This document shows, in pieces, positions 20,040 through 31,400 of a DNA stretch of 64,000 bases (the stretch's first letter is position 1; each line of letters begins with the position of its first letter). The notes beneath the pieces are model-generated. The model did not search any database. It saw nothing but the letters and a program-made list of their open reading frames with translations, and was not told the DNA's origin. Where the stretch lies: contig NZ_CABHYG010000001.1 in NCBI RefSeq assembly GCF_902170785.1, positions 186,001 through 250,000 of the forward strand, given 5' to 3'. The stretch comes from Yersinia proxima. GTDB lineage: Bacteria; Pseudomonadota; Gammaproteobacteria; Enterobacterales; Enterobacteriaceae. The position numbers and the translations under genes were made by a program.

Positions 20040-21305
20040 ATGGCCCTGACTGATACTAAGGTACGTTCGGCAAAACCTGAAGCAAAGGAATACTCGCTAG
20101 TAGACGGCGATGGCATGTTTTTGTTGATACACCCTAACGGCTCCAAATACTGGCGCTTTCGTTTCCGCTTTGGTGGTAAGCAACATCTGATGGCTTTTGG
20201 TGTTTACCCAGAGACATCTCTTGCTGATGCCAGACATAAAAGAGAAGCTGCCAGAAAACTGGTTGCGGCAGGTATTGACCCTCGCGAACAAAAACGTGCA
20301 GTAAAAGAAGAGTTGGCTAAAGAAGTCTTCACCTTCGAAGTGGTTGCCAGAGAATGGCATGCGACTAATAAGAAGTAGTCAAAAGATCATAGCTCCCGAG
20401 TTTTGAAAACCCTGGAAGACTTTCTTTTCCCCTCTATCGGTAAATGCAATATTACCGAACTTAAAACCCGCGATTTGCTGGTACCCATCAAAGTGGTAGA
20501 GAAATCAGGGCGTCTTGAAGTGGCTTCACGCCTACAACAGCGCACCACAGCAATCATGCGCTACGCCGTACAAAGCGGTTTGACCGATTATAATCCCGCG
20601 CAGGAAATGGCAGGAGCTGTCGCTACAGCAAAAAGGCAACATCGTCCCGCTTTAGAACTTAGCCGGACTCCTGAGCTCCTTCATCGTATTGACACATACA
20701 CCGGTAGACCGCTCACTCGTTTAGCTATAGAAATAACGTTGCTTACCTTTATCCGTTCCAGCGAACTGCGTTTCGCCCGTTGGTCAGAGATCGACTTCGA
20801 GACAGCAATGTGGACGATACCGGCAGATCGCGAACCATTGGAAGGGGTTAAGCATTCTCACCGTGGATCTAAGATGCGAATGCCGCACCTAGTACCGTTA
20901 TCTCGTCAGGCCCTTGCAGTCCTTGAGAAAATAAAACGACTAAATGGTAATCGCGATTTAATTTTCGTTGGCGATCATGACCCGCGTAAACCAATGAGTG
21001 AAAATACGGTAAACAATGCACTCCGGGTGATGGGCTATGACACGAAAGTTGAGGTTTGCGGGCATGGATTTAGGACTATGGCATGTAGTTCGTTGATCGA
21101 ATCAGGGATGTGGTCGAAGGATGCGGTCGAGCGGCAGATGAGTCATCAGGAGCGTAACTCTGTACGTGCGTCTTACATTCATAAGGCAGAGCACTTGGAT
21201 GAACGCAGGCTAATGCTGCAGTGGTGGGCTGATTTTCTGGATGCAAATCGGAAAAGCGTTATCTCGCCTTTTGACTATGCGAAGATTAAAAACTCCCTGT
21301 CATAA
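20040..21305 (+). pseudogene. P4/CP4-57-type tyrosine integrase, interrupted by an amber codon
   Basis: One continuous frame of 421 codons plus stop, broken only by TAG at 20376-20378 (codon 113). The N-terminal piece (MALTDTKVRSAKPEAKEYSL...) is the DUF4102 domain of P4-type integrases. The rest holds the core-binding and catalytic domains (SSELRFARW with catalytic Arg, HGFRTMACSSLIES with the H-x-x-R box, YIHKAEHL with the tyrosine). The residue at codon 113 is Trp in relatives as I recall (NKKW-S), so TGG to TAG is likely. A TTG 24 bp later can restart in frame (20403). Activity is lost unless the amber is suppressed. Confidence 0.85.
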
Positions 21306-21354
21306 AGAAAGAGTGCATCGATAAGACTTACTTTGCACAAAAGAAAACACTATG

Positions 21355-21379
21355 GAGACCTGAGTGAATATCAGGTCTC
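21355..21379. terminator. Hairpin between integrase and zorE
   Basis: GAGACCTGA (21355-21363) pairs perfectly with TCAGGTCTC (21371-21379) around a 7-nt loop, followed on the plus strand by TTTCAAATTTTT. It sits between the convergent integrase and zorE genes and may act as a terminator in both directions. Confidence 0.6.
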
Positions 21380-21397
21380 TTTCAAATTTTTACCGAA

Positions 21398-22489
21398 TTA
21401 AAATATAACCCCAGATTGTATCTGTTTTACGAGTTCACCAACTGTGAATATTTCCCAACCTTCTACTTGTATTTCGGTTAAATTCACTGCAATTTTTAAT
21501 GTGGGCCATGCAGCTTCTACAGTTGCAATAATCTCATGTGCAGAGTTCTGTAAGTCTAATCCTGGAACCGGAGGTTGATATCCTTTGTGCTGCATAATGT
21601 TAATATCACCGTGAACAGATGGGTCAGTTAGCTCATAAATATCTTTCCAAGAATCAGCCTTTAATAACCCCTGCTGAGATCGCAAACGTTGAATAATTGC
21701 CATTTCAGCTTGAGTGACAAATATCCCTTCGTGGAGAGGTTGTTTGCGATGGCAATCCTTGCAAAGAACATGCAAGTTTTCTGCTGAATTATCGTATTTA
21801 ACACCATTTTTATGATGAACATCGCAGAGCTGGCGTGTGGAGCTTAAATCAACACCGCAATCATTACATTTATAGCTTGATTGTTCACGTACAGACCGTG
21901 AAATCTCTTTCCAATTATCTACATAGCCACTATTTGCTTTATCATGAATACCTTTTGGCATATGACGGAAACAAGTACTGTAGTGAGAGAAAAAATTATT
22001 TAAGGAGAACGATTTAAATATTATTCTCTTTTGTATCTTATCAATGCTACCTTTATAATTTAGTCGTTCAAGGCAATTCATGCAAACTCTCAAGTCAGCA
22101 TCTTGACTGCGACCTAAACCATCGTCAATTTCAAATAAACCATCAACACGGTTTGTTGCATGGTAGCGTTCAAAACGATTTTTCTGGCGCATTTCGTCAA
22201 GTGTTCGACACCATGCGATATGAAATCTTTTTCCTTTCTCACCATCCTCAATAGCAGCATCATATCGTCCGGAGTGATCCCGAATATATAGAAGAACTTG
22301 ACGACCCCGGTAGGAAATTAAACCACTACCAGGATCAAGGTCAGCAATACTGACTTCCTTTCCTGCAGACAATTCAATATCAATAGGATCGAATACAACA
22401 AGCGCTTCATCAAGAGAAAATTTAGCACCAGAAGGAAGCATTTTTTTTCCTAGTGCAATCAATTCAGAAAAATCAAGAGTTAACTTCAT
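21398..22489 (-). CDS. zorE: Zorya type II effector ZorE (HNH endonuclease)
   Basis: 363-aa HNH nuclease, the expected third gene of Zorya type II. The HNH unit spans about 205-250: C208-x2-C211, then CDVHH (D223, H225, H226), NLH, and C243-x2-C246-H. A further pair C136-x2-C139 lies upstream and could bind zinc. In this family ZorE is thought to nick or cut invading DNA after the ZorAB motor senses infection. It starts 5 bp after the zorB stop codon and is the last gene of the operon. Confidence 0.88.
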   Translation of the reverse strand: MKLTLDFSELIALGKKMLPSGAKFSLDEALVVFDPIDIELSAGKEVSIADLDPGSGLISYRGRQVLLYIRDHSGRYDAAIEDGEKGKRFHIAWCRTLDEMRQKNRFERYHATNRVDGLFEIDDGLGRSQDADLRVCMNCLERLNYKGSIDKIQKRIIFKSFSLNNFFSHYSTCFRHMPKGIHDKANSGYVDNWKEISRSVREQSSYKCNDCGVDLSSTRQLCDVHHKNGVKYDNSAENLHVLCKDCHRKQPLHEGIFVTQAEMAIIQRLRSQQGLLKADSWKDIYELTDPSVHGDINIMQHKGYQPPVPGLDLQNSAHEIIATVEAAWPTLKIAVNLTEIQVEGWEIFTVGELVKQIQSGVIF

Positions 22490-22494
22490 TTTGA

Positions 22495-23202
22495 CTATTC
22501 CTGAATAATACGACGAATTTGTAATTCGGCATTTGTAATAACTTTAAACGTGACTCGTCGTGAACGGTTTGGGTCTTCTTTTCCTTCAGGGGCAAGAATT
22601 GGATGTGAAGATGAATATCCTACCGCAGAAAATTTACTTTTCACCCATTTTTGGTGACCAGCTGATTCTTTTAAAGAATATACATATTGTAATACTGCAC
22701 GAGTTCTTCCCTGAGATAACTCCATATTATTAAAATAGGCAATATCTTGATTGGCTGCACCCGTCCAATCTGTACTGGTATGTCCCTCTATACGTACCTC
22801 AGTAATATGCTGCTTATACTCATCTAATACTTTCAAATAGCGTGGGAAAAAGTCGTTAAGAATTTCTTTGAATTTTGGTTTTAAGTCTGAGCTGCCTAAT
22901 CCAAAAAGAACATCAGGGGATTTAAATCTTACTTCAAGGGTTTGCTTATCGATTTCGGCATCCCAGGATGGTAGGTCTTTCGAAAACTCAACCTCTAAAG
23001 CATTATAAAGCTGCTGTTGAGCTTGCTCATAGGCAACAGCCACTTCTTTTATTTTTTCTTTTTCAATACGCACATAATGCATATAAGCAATAGAAATAAA
23101 CATAAATACCATCATCAGTCCGGCCATTAGGTCTGACATAGAAACCCAGTGTTCATTATCTTGGGTTTTCTTCGGGGTAGGTTTGCCTATAATTTTATCC
23201 AT
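22495..23202 (-). CDS. zorB: Zorya ZorB, OmpA/MotB-like stator subunit
   Basis: 235-aa membrane protein: a short cytoplasmic N-terminus, one transmembrane helix (about 22-43, MSDLMAGLMMVFMFISIAYMH) with the membrane aspartate Asp24 expected to carry protons, and a C-terminal OmpA-like peptidoglycan-binding domain (VRIEGHTSTDW ... NRSRRVTFKV). Together with ZorA it forms the inner-membrane ion-driven motor of Zorya. Located 18 bp after zorA, same strand. Confidence 0.92.
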   Translation of the reverse strand: MDKIIGKPTPKKTQDNEHWVSMSDLMAGLMMVFMFISIAYMHYVRIEKEKIKEVAVAYEQAQQQLYNALEVEFSKDLPSWDAEIDKQTLEVRFKSPDVLFGLGSSDLKPKFKEILNDFFPRYLKVLDEYKQHITEVRIEGHTSTDWTGAANQDIAYFNNMELSQGRTRAVLQYVYSLKESAGHQKWVKSKFSAVGYSSSHPILAPEGKEDPNRSRRVTFKVITNAELQIRRIIQE

Positions 23203-23220
23203 TGATTGTTACCCACGGTT

Positions 23221-24861
23221 TTATCTTGAGTTAATTAATGGTTGTAGTTGGCCAAGAATACTTTGATATTCTTTTATTAGATGATCGTAGTTTTTAACAA
23301 ATCCCTGGCTGATTGCCAGTAATGAATTTCCTAGTGCTTGCATTTCCCTATTCATTTCACGTTCAGTAGCTTGTTCAAAAGCGTGCAGTTGTTCGTTGAT
23401 GGAACTACCAAAGCGCTCAACTGATTCTTTTACCTGTGAATTCAAACCTGCACTTGCTTTGTCAAATGTTGACTGGATGGTTCCAAACATATTATCTGCA
23501 TTATTAGATAACTGTTGATTAAACTTATCACCGGTTTTAGTGAAGAGGTCAATAACACTGGCTGTGTTTTTTTCCATATTACGGTGAAGATCTTTAGAAT
23601 GTGATTCAAGAGACTTCAAGAACTCATCACCACTTTGCTTCATTTCAGTAATGGTTTCACCCAAAGTTGATGTCAAAGTCTCAGAAGAATTACTTACATC
23701 ATGTGCCATTGATGCAAATGCTTGCTGAGTCTGAGTAACCGACTGTCTGAAACCTTCTGAGCCTTCATCCAGGGCAATGCGCATGGCATTTGCATTGGTA
23801 AGTAGTTCCTCTCCTGTTTGCCCCAGGGAGGTACTGACACTCAGGGCACCTGCTTTAAGCAATTCACCTACTTCATTCAGTTTTTCATGGATAGCCGGAA
23901 CTGCATCGGTTGCTTTATCACGTAACAAAACAAAAGCATCAAGGTGCTGAGATAACTCGCCTATTTGATGTTGGTTAACCTGCAAAACATCGCGTAACTC
24001 AGCCATTGCAAGTGGTATCTCTTTGCACTCCTCCCAGATACCAGCGACTGCACCACGTGTTTCAACTAATGATTCGACACTTTGTTGGTACTGTGCGCCC
24101 ATTTGTTCGACTTGGGTTTTATAGTTTTCTTGCCAATCGACAAGTTTTTTTACCGAAGCATCAAGGGCTTTAAAGTTCTCACCGAATTGTTCTGTTAAGT
24201 TATTATTAAAATCAGTAATAACTTGTCTCAGTGCATCAATTATTTGCTCAGTCGCGCCCTTGGCCATCAAATCTGCAAATTGTTGAAGTTGTTCCCATAG
24301 TTTATTACTAAATTCATTATGATGAGAAAGTTGGATGCGAGATGTATCATTTATTTCATTACGTAATAATTTTATCTGTGCAACCAACGAACCTTCTTCG
24401 CTGCCATTCATTCCCGATACTAACTTTTCCAAAAATTGGTTTTGTTCTTTCAATTCATGGTGAATATGATCTGGAGTGATAATTTCTGTTTCATTAGTTG
24501 CCGATTTATTTCGTTTATTTGCAAAGAAAAATGCATCAAGTGCATTAAATGCAATAGCGAAAAACATACCGACAATACTTGTGATGAAAGCTGTTTTTAA
24601 ACCACCAAGCAATACGGGGATACTAGTATCAATACTTTCTGTATTAAAATTCAATAAGCCAATAATTATGCCGATAAAGGTACCTAATATACCTAATGCA
24701 CCCATTAGTGTCGGCGCATATTCCCTGAATTTGCTATGGATATTTTTATAGTCACACCACCAGGCACTAAAGAAGATTAAAATTACGGCCCAAATAAAAA
24801 TATTGGTTACAAGCATTGAATCAACAGAGTGAAACAAATGTTCAAAAAGCTGGGCTAACAT
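23221..24861 (-). CDS. zorA: Zorya ZorA, MotA/TolQ/ExbB-like motor subunit
   Basis: 546-aa inner-membrane protein. Three hydrophobic segments lie near 14-36, 49-71 and 80-114 (GALGILGTFIGIIIGLLNF, FITSIVGMFFAIAFNALDA), the MotA/TolQ/ExbB core. A long, mostly helical cytoplasmic tail follows (about 130-546, repeated Ser/Gln/Glu-rich helices), thought to transmit the signal to the effector. Composition is A+T-rich compared with the core genes. First gene of the minus-strand operon, divergent from druH. Confidence 0.92.
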   Translation of the reverse strand: MLAQLFEHLFHSVDSMLVTNIFIWAVILIFFSAWWCDYKNIHSKFREYAPTLMGALGILGTFIGIIIGLLNFNTESIDTSIPVLLGGLKTAFITSIVGMFFAIAFNALDAFFFANKRNKSATNETEIITPDHIHHELKEQNQFLEKLVSGMNGSEEGSLVAQIKLLRNEINDTSRIQLSHHNEFSNKLWEQLQQFADLMAKGATEQIIDALRQVITDFNNNLTEQFGENFKALDASVKKLVDWQENYKTQVEQMGAQYQQSVESLVETRGAVAGIWEECKEIPLAMAELRDVLQVNQHQIGELSQHLDAFVLLRDKATDAVPAIHEKLNEVGELLKAGALSVSTSLGQTGEELLTNANAMRIALDEGSEGFRQSVTQTQQAFASMAHDVSNSSETLTSTLGETITEMKQSGDEFLKSLESHSKDLHRNMEKNTASVIDLFTKTGDKFNQQLSNNADNMFGTIQSTFDKASAGLNSQVKESVERFGSSINEQLHAFEQATEREMNREMQALGNSLLAISQGFVKNYDHLIKEYQSILGQLQPLINSR

Positions 24862-25047
24862 AACGATTCCTGTGTTACGTAATTGTAATTTTTAAGCTTA
24901 GCGGCAGGCACAATGGGAAAAATTTATCAAAGTGCTGCGAGCAAACCTGATTTTTGTGATTATTGTAACAAAATTAATCTAAGAATAAATGACATTAATC
25001 AGTCTTGAAGGTGGTTATCCTTTGAGCTTTTCATTCATGGTAGTAAT
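24862..25047. promoter_or_regulatory. Divergent promoter region of zorAB-E and druHE
   Basis: 186 bp of A+T-rich DNA separating the two divergent defence operons, so both promoters must lie here. AT-rich blocks such as TTGTAATTTTTAAGC and TTATTGTAACAAAATTAATC are present, but I cannot assign -35/-10 pairs with confidence. The shared region suggests common control. Confidence 0.5.
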
Positions 25048-28000
25048 GTGTTAAGAAATCTGATTCCGGACAAAAGGATGCTTGTGAAGACGCCAACTAA
25101 CCCTCTTCTACTGTGGCTTAAAGATTTTCTTAGAAAACGCCAGCTAACAGTAACAGATGGAAGAGCTCTCTATGCCTATCGATGCGAAGATGTCGAATTC
25201 GCGAAACTGGCTCAGATTCTTAGCAGTCATGTCCCTCGGAGCTATCCCAAAACGGTCTTTATTTCTTACAGCGATGCTTTGTTCTGTCTTTATGCAGCCG
25301 AATTTATTCGTCGGAATCACACTGCTGGCCATCCCAAATGGGATGCTATTTTACAGTCCATAAACTGGCAAATTCCATATCAGCATCGCCAGAAGCTTGT
25401 CAGTGAAGGTATACGCTACTGGAAAAGAGAAGTGAGGAGTCTGGGGCAAGCTTCAGGCTACTTACATACACTAGCCTGCGAAGGTGGATTGCCAGTACGA
25501 ATGATAGAAAATGAGAGTGGTTATTTAATAAACTACTTCAGGCGGATTTATCAGGCTTTGAGAGGGTCACAAGGTAATGTCTCAGCAGTTAAGATTGCGG
25601 AAGACTTGAGTGACACTATTCCAGGTACAATGCAAAACGAGCTTGTCTATGAAGTAGCGGGTGAATTTTGCTGGACGCTTTCTAAACTTCTTAACGAAAG
25701 TGGTCATCAGGGGGGAGATCCTATTGCCTCACTACGCAAGACATTGCCAAACTGGCATCACCAACTACCTCTCGTTCTCCTGGAAGAAAATGCAGCAGAA
25801 ATAGTCAGGCGTTTACTTTCACAAACATCTGAAACCCGAGTCGCTTCTGGCATCTTAATAGAAAGAATTTGGATAGATGTCGATGACAGTTGGTTCTGTG
25901 ACGCGCGCTTCCGTTTTCCTGGCATGCTACGTACTGAACAGCTTAAAGCCTTATTTGAGTGTGAAATACAACAAGATCAATCGCGACTGATTATTTCTGC
26001 ACAATGGATAAATGGTGGAGCACGTCTGGCAATGCTAAGTCGTCATGAACATCAAGATTGGCGGATTGAGTTGTTGCCAGCTGCGACACAAAAAATCTCA
26101 GGCATGGAGGCTATGGGAGAAATATCATTAATGTTGTTTGATGGGCCAGCGCTCATAGGCAGGGGAATTCCGAAAGGAGGATACGAACTGGCAGAAGATC
26201 TCCCTTGGGTTTTTGAAGCTATGAACGAGAGTGAGTCACAGCTGAAATTATTCGGAATGGGTTCTGTTAGTTCTGTGCAAGCAGCTCTATTTATCTCATT
26301 GCCTGCAAATAGCAATCTGGATATCAGTGGTGAGGGAGACTTCGATATTCCACGACTTTTGACGAATAGTGCACGTAGTCTCACGAAAGTCAGTGGTGTT
26401 TTTAGCGTTATTTTGCAAGATGGTGCCATCTGTACTATTCGTACTCGGCAGATATCTGATTCATCGACTGAATATTTTATTAAACCATCAGAGGTCGATC
26501 TTGTTAAGTCGGATTATCCTGTTCATCGAGCCTGGCCTAAAATTGCCTGGAAAAAAGACCTTCAGCATGGGATTGTTCCCGAGCCGGAACTTTATTGGCG
26601 CTCAATACGTTCAGGGAATATGACATGGTCCTTAGTCTCAACTTCAATGCCTAAAGGGCAAGTTGAAGTACGGCATGTGGTTAATAATGAAGTGTTATTC
26701 AGTGGTCGGATGGTTGTTCTACCAGCAGATTTTGATATTAAAATTGTTCCCGACTCAGCCCAAAAAGGAATTATTACTCTTTCCGGGATTGCTGAAACGC
26801 GGGTAGAACGTTACACAAATAATGAAAATTATTTATTAAAAACTGACTATCTGGCTCAAGAGTGCATAGTTCCTTTCGATGGTAGTGTTTCCAAAAATAT
26901 CACAATAGACCTGCGTGTTACCTGGCGGGATGGTTGTAACCTTAAGCTATTATTACCCTCTCCAGTGGCAGGTGGTCGATTTGTTAATCATGAAGGTGAG
27001 ACATTTTCTGAAGGTATTGCATCAGTAGACCATTTACATGGGGTGAGCGCTGACTTGCTAACAATATCTCCAGTGGGAAAAGGTTTTCTAAATATAGAGT
27101 TAAAAGATGAGAACCCACTTTCTAAAAATTATCATTTTTTATCCATGGATATTCCATTATTAACTGGGCGCAATGAAAGCTTACAACAAATTTCACTATA
27201 TGAGAAATATAACCTCTTAAAATCACTTCTAGCGTGCACATGGGCGAGAAATAGCTCATTACATCTTGATTTCTACGCTGAGAAATTAGGAAAAGTCGGT
27301 TCAACGCTAAACGTAAAACGATATGATGGTAAGTTTATTGAACGAGATGATCGTCTACATATTGATGTTCAGGACGCAATTAGCTTTCCACAAGATCGAG
27401 CTAGTGAAATAATTGTACAAGCAGTTTCACTTACAGATCCTGCTTCATGCGTTATGACCTTACAGAAAGATGCATTAGGTTATGATTTTTCGTCAAAGAG
27501 TGATAGCAGTGGGCCTTGGTTAATAATTGGCAAGCTAGATAACTATATTCGGGTTGAACCATTATTAAGATGGCGCGATAAATTACCCGTACACGATGAA
27601 CTGTTAATAAAATCACTTTGTGAGCCGGAGCAGTCAAAACGTAAGAGTGAGATAAACTCACTGCTCTCCGATGTAAAAAACAATCCATTACAGCAGTCTG
27701 CTTATTCAATAGTCGAGTATTTAAAAAAATATAAAAGCTCTGATGACTTACCTCTGCATGTGCACGATTTGTTTAATAAACTATCCAGGGACCCACTGGC
27801 TTTAATTCAGCTCTTAATCACATCCTGTTTATCTGGTGATAGTGAGCTTATTTACGATATGCAAAATGAATTGCCATTCTCATGGGGTTGGATTCCATTC
27901 GAAAATTGGAGGAAATCTTTTCATGATTGTTATGTTTCTCTTGCAACTCAGTTTGGTGATGAAGCGCTGGCGTTAAATATATTACAGCCATTTGTTGTAT

Positions 28001-28437
28001 TTATTAGTAATAGAGCAGCGATTGACCGTCGATTCGCAGCGATTGCCAATATGCTTCAAATGAATTTGAAATTATCACAATCAGTCTGTGTCGGAATTCC
28101 ATCTGTTGATCGTGAGCAGTTTAATGAAGCAAAACAGATGCTGCTACGTACTCCGGATAGCTTTGGCCGTGTTGGAACCTTTACCAAGGAACAATGGTTA
28201 ACTGCTATATCGCCTGATCTGAAATCTATATTTAAAAAGTTTTGGATCGAAGACAGTTACCAACAAAAATTTGAGAAACTATTTAATTTGATGTTGGTCG
28301 CCGCGTTGTTATCTCATAAAGATAATAATGTAATGCACCAGCTTTCTTCACTATTTGAAATACACTATCAACAAGCCCCGCAACAGTTGGGGGTCATTTA
28401 TCAGTATTATTTTGAGCAAGCAGGAGTTTGTCATTGA
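25048..28437 (+). CDS. druH: Druantia type III protein DruH
   Basis: 1129-aa protein with no enzymatic motif that I can see. It is called DruH from its size and from its fixed position directly before, and overlapping, a DruE-type helicase, the two-gene layout of Druantia type III. Its role is unknown. The start is uncertain: GTG at 25048, or ATG at 25078 (MLVKTPTNPLLLW), which has AAAGG very close upstream. The gene is A+T-rich, like the zor genes. Confidence 0.78.
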   Translation: MLRNLIPDKRMLVKTPTNPLLLWLKDFLRKRQLTVTDGRALYAYRCEDVEFAKLAQILSSHVPRSYPKTVFISYSDALFCLYAAEFIRRNHTAGHPKWDAILQSINWQIPYQHRQKLVSEGIRYWKREVRSLGQASGYLHTLACEGGLPVRMIENESGYLINYFRRIYQALRGSQGNVSAVKIAEDLSDTIPGTMQNELVYEVAGEFCWTLSKLLNESGHQGGDPIASLRKTLPNWHHQLPLVLLEENAAEIVRRLLSQTSETRVASGILIERIWIDVDDSWFCDARFRFPGMLRTEQLKALFECEIQQDQSRLIISAQWINGGARLAMLSRHEHQDWRIELLPAATQKISGMEAMGEISLMLFDGPALIGRGIPKGGYELAEDLPWVFEAMNESESQLKLFGMGSVSSVQAALFISLPANSNLDISGEGDFDIPRLLTNSARSLTKVSGVFSVILQDGAICTIRTRQISDSSTEYFIKPSEVDLVKSDYPVHRAWPKIAWKKDLQHGIVPEPELYWRSIRSGNMTWSLVSTSMPKGQVEVRHVVNNEVLFSGRMVVLPADFDIKIVPDSAQKGIITLSGIAETRVERYTNNENYLLKTDYLAQECIVPFDGSVSKNITIDLRVTWRDGCNLKLLLPSPVAGGRFVNHEGETFSEGIASVDHLHGVSADLLTISPVGKGFLNIELKDENPLSKNYHFLSMDIPLLTGRNESLQQISLYEKYNLLKSLLACTWARNSSLHLDFYAEKLGKVGSTLNVKRYDGKFIERDDRLHIDVQDAISFPQDRASEIIVQAVSLTDPASCVMTLQKDALGYDFSSKSDSSGPWLIIGKLDNYIRVEPLLRWRDKLPVHDELLIKSLCEPEQSKRKSEINSLLSDVKNNPLQQSAYSIVEYLKKYKSSDDLPLHVHDLFNKLSRDPLALIQLLITSCLSGDSELIYDMQNELPFSWGWIPFENWRKSFHDCYVSLATQFGDEALALNILQPFVVFISNRAAIDRRFAAIANMLQMNLKLSQSVCVGIPSVDREQFNEAKQMLLRTPDSFGRVGTFTKEQWLTAISPDLKSIFKKFWIEDSYQQKFEKLFNLMLVAALLSHKDNNVMHQLSSLFEIHYQQAPQQLGVIYQYYFEQAGVCH

Positions 28438-31400
28438 TGAAAGTCCAGCAACTACATTATGCGCCGCTTTTAAATCAACTTCATCAGCGTGCAGTGCGTT
28501 CGGTGGTGAGCCAACTGGCATTGCGTAGCAAATCGCTGACTGAGTATCTGGAATCTCAGTACTTCAGAGCACCAGGACAACAAGGTTCTCTGCTTGCCGA
28601 TCCCGTATTTGAAAGTACTTTTGGTTGGATGCCTGCTAGTGAAACAATGGATGGTCTTCGAGACAAGCTCATATCTAACCATTTGGTTAATGCACTCAGT
28701 CATGCACCAGTGCCCTTTTCCCACCAGCTAACAGCCTGGCGTACTATTCTTGAAGATAAACAGTCCTTATTAGTGAGCAGTGGTACTGGGTCAGGAAAAA
28801 CAGAATGTTTCATGGTCCCTGTACTGGAGGACCTGATTCGACAGCAAGAAGCGTACAGGCAGCCACTGACGGGGACTCAGGCTATTTTTTTGTACCCGCT
28901 TAATGCCCTAATCAACAGTCAGCAGGAACGGTTACGTGACTGGACCAAAGGATTTAAAGGAAAAATTCGCTTTGCGCTTTATAACGGTGAAACGAAACAC
29001 ACGAAATATGAGGTTCAGGAAGAGCAGAAAAAAGTTCCAGAACAAGCTTTGAGTAGAGAGGAAATATACGAGTCCCCACCTTCTATTATGGTAACGAATA
29101 CCACCATGCTGGAATATATGCTTATTCGACGTAAAGATGCTCCTATCGTTGATAAGTCACAGGGGATGTTGAAATATATCGTTCTTGATGAGGCGCATAG
29201 CTATATTGGTTCCCAGGCGGCAGAGCTGGCATTATTACTGCGCCGTGTCATGCAGGCCTTTAATGTCGGTCCAGGGACTGATAATCCTGTTCAGGTCATT
29301 GCAACATCGGCCACGATTGGTGAAGATTCAGTCGAGGGCAATCAAGAATTGGCAAAATTTGTCGCTGATTTGGCTGGTGTGACTGAGCCGAATGTAAAAG
29401 TGATACGTGGTTACCGCCAGATCCCACCTATATCTGATACGCATATTCGAGCTGAATTTCCGTCATCTTTATCTTCACTAAATAATCTTACCCCGACAGA
29501 ACTTTATCAACAGCTTTGTCAGTACCAAGTTACGCAAGAACTACGGCGAGCATTAACTCAGAAAAAAAATCCTGCAGTGCGTTTAAGTGAATTACTGGTT
29601 ACTGCCCGGCATATCTGGCCGGAAATATCAAACCGTGAGTTATTGCAATTACTTGATCTGATGGCTAAAGCTCGTGTAGATACATCAGATTATTCGCTAG
29701 CTTTTACCCCTTTACGTATGCACGGGTTTATTCGAACTCTGGCTGGGCTATGGGCGTGTTCAAATCGGCAATGTGACCATAAATCTCCTGAATTGCAGAA
29801 TAAGGATTGGTCGTTTGGACAAATTTGGTCTGAGCAACGCCTGTTTTGTGATTGTGGCGCACCAGTCTTTGAGGTACTTCGTTGTTCCGGCTGTGGCACA
29901 GCTTATTTATCGGCAAAGGAAGAATTAAAAAACGATGGCACTACATGGTTATCTGCACAACCAACTGTTGCCGATGAAGACGAGTTTGCTCTTGAAGTAG
30001 ACTTATATCGTGATGATGAAGATGAAGACAGCGAAGAGAGCGGTCACCAGTTTGATCGTCTTTTAGCTGATACCGGTGAGAAAACATTTGTCTCACTCGA
30101 AGAGAACAGCCAAGGGAAAATAGTCAGTAATTCCGCAGTTGGTTATGAAGTGAATTTGCTGAGACCGGAAAACCGTGATGTAGGAAAATCGACGTTTTTT
30201 ACTTGTATTTGCTGTGGTGATGCTGAGCGGAAAAATAACCCTTTATTTCGCCCACTGCGTTTGGGGGCACCTTTCTTTCTAAGTGACATTATTCCAACGT
30301 TACTTGAATTCTCCCCATTACCAAAAAACCTGGAAGAACAGCAAGGGCCTTTCAATGGTCGTCGATTACTGACTTTTACCGATTCCCGTCAGGGTACGGC
30401 ACGAATTTCTGCACGCTTACAGCAAGATGCAGATAAATCAACCCTCAGAACCCTTTGCTATCAAGAGTTAGCGAACATAACAGAACGTTCTGCTGGTTTG
30501 AGCGACGAGCAGAAAGAATTGCTCAAACCTTATATTTCCCAATTCTCTGTAGTTCCAATATTTAAGAGTGCAGTCGAGGCTTTAAGTAAGGCGATAACCT
30601 CACATGAAGTGTTAAGCCCAAATGAAATTCTCGCTTTGAATACCATTACGGCAGCCATCAGTTCACAAAGCGAAGCACATGCTCAGGCAATGGAAGCGTT
30701 ACTTTCTGGTTCGGGTGGTCAGAAGGTTAAATCTGTTTCCTGGCAAACATTGGTCGAGCAGCTATCCGGTAGTGTAGACCTGGCTGACCGAATGCGAGGT
30801 AGTTTCAAAGAAATATCTGGGCTTGATTTAACCAAACAACAGTTTGCCGATTTTTGTCTGTACAGTGAATTTGGACGCCGCCCTAAAAATGCATGGACGT
30901 TAGAAAATTTGGGTCTCGTTGCTATTCATTATCCTTTTATTGATAACGTGAATCGTTGTCCTCAGGATTGGAAAAGCCTTCTGCCAGATCCTGACAAGCA
31001 ACTTGCCGAATGGCGCAATCTACTGAAAATTACCCTTGATTTCTTTATTCGCGAAAACAGTGCTGTCTTTTACGAGAATGAACAATATCCCCGTTGGATG
31101 GGGGCACGTTTCCCAGTAAAAATGCTGCAAGGGCCGGATAAAAAATATAAAGAGCAGAAGCGTGATCAACTTTGGCCCCAAATTCGGGATCGCCATTACA
31201 ACCGGGTTATTAAGTTACTGGTGGCTGTATTCCCAGCTATTCAGCCAGATCAAACTTACTGGAAAGATTTAGTTAACAATTTAATGAAAGAGGCCTGGGA
31301 TGCCATCAGGCCAAATCTACGTCAATTTGAGTCGGGTTATCAATTTGATATTAAAGAACAAGCTTATTTTTACAGCCCAAAAGAGATCTGGTGTTGTCCT

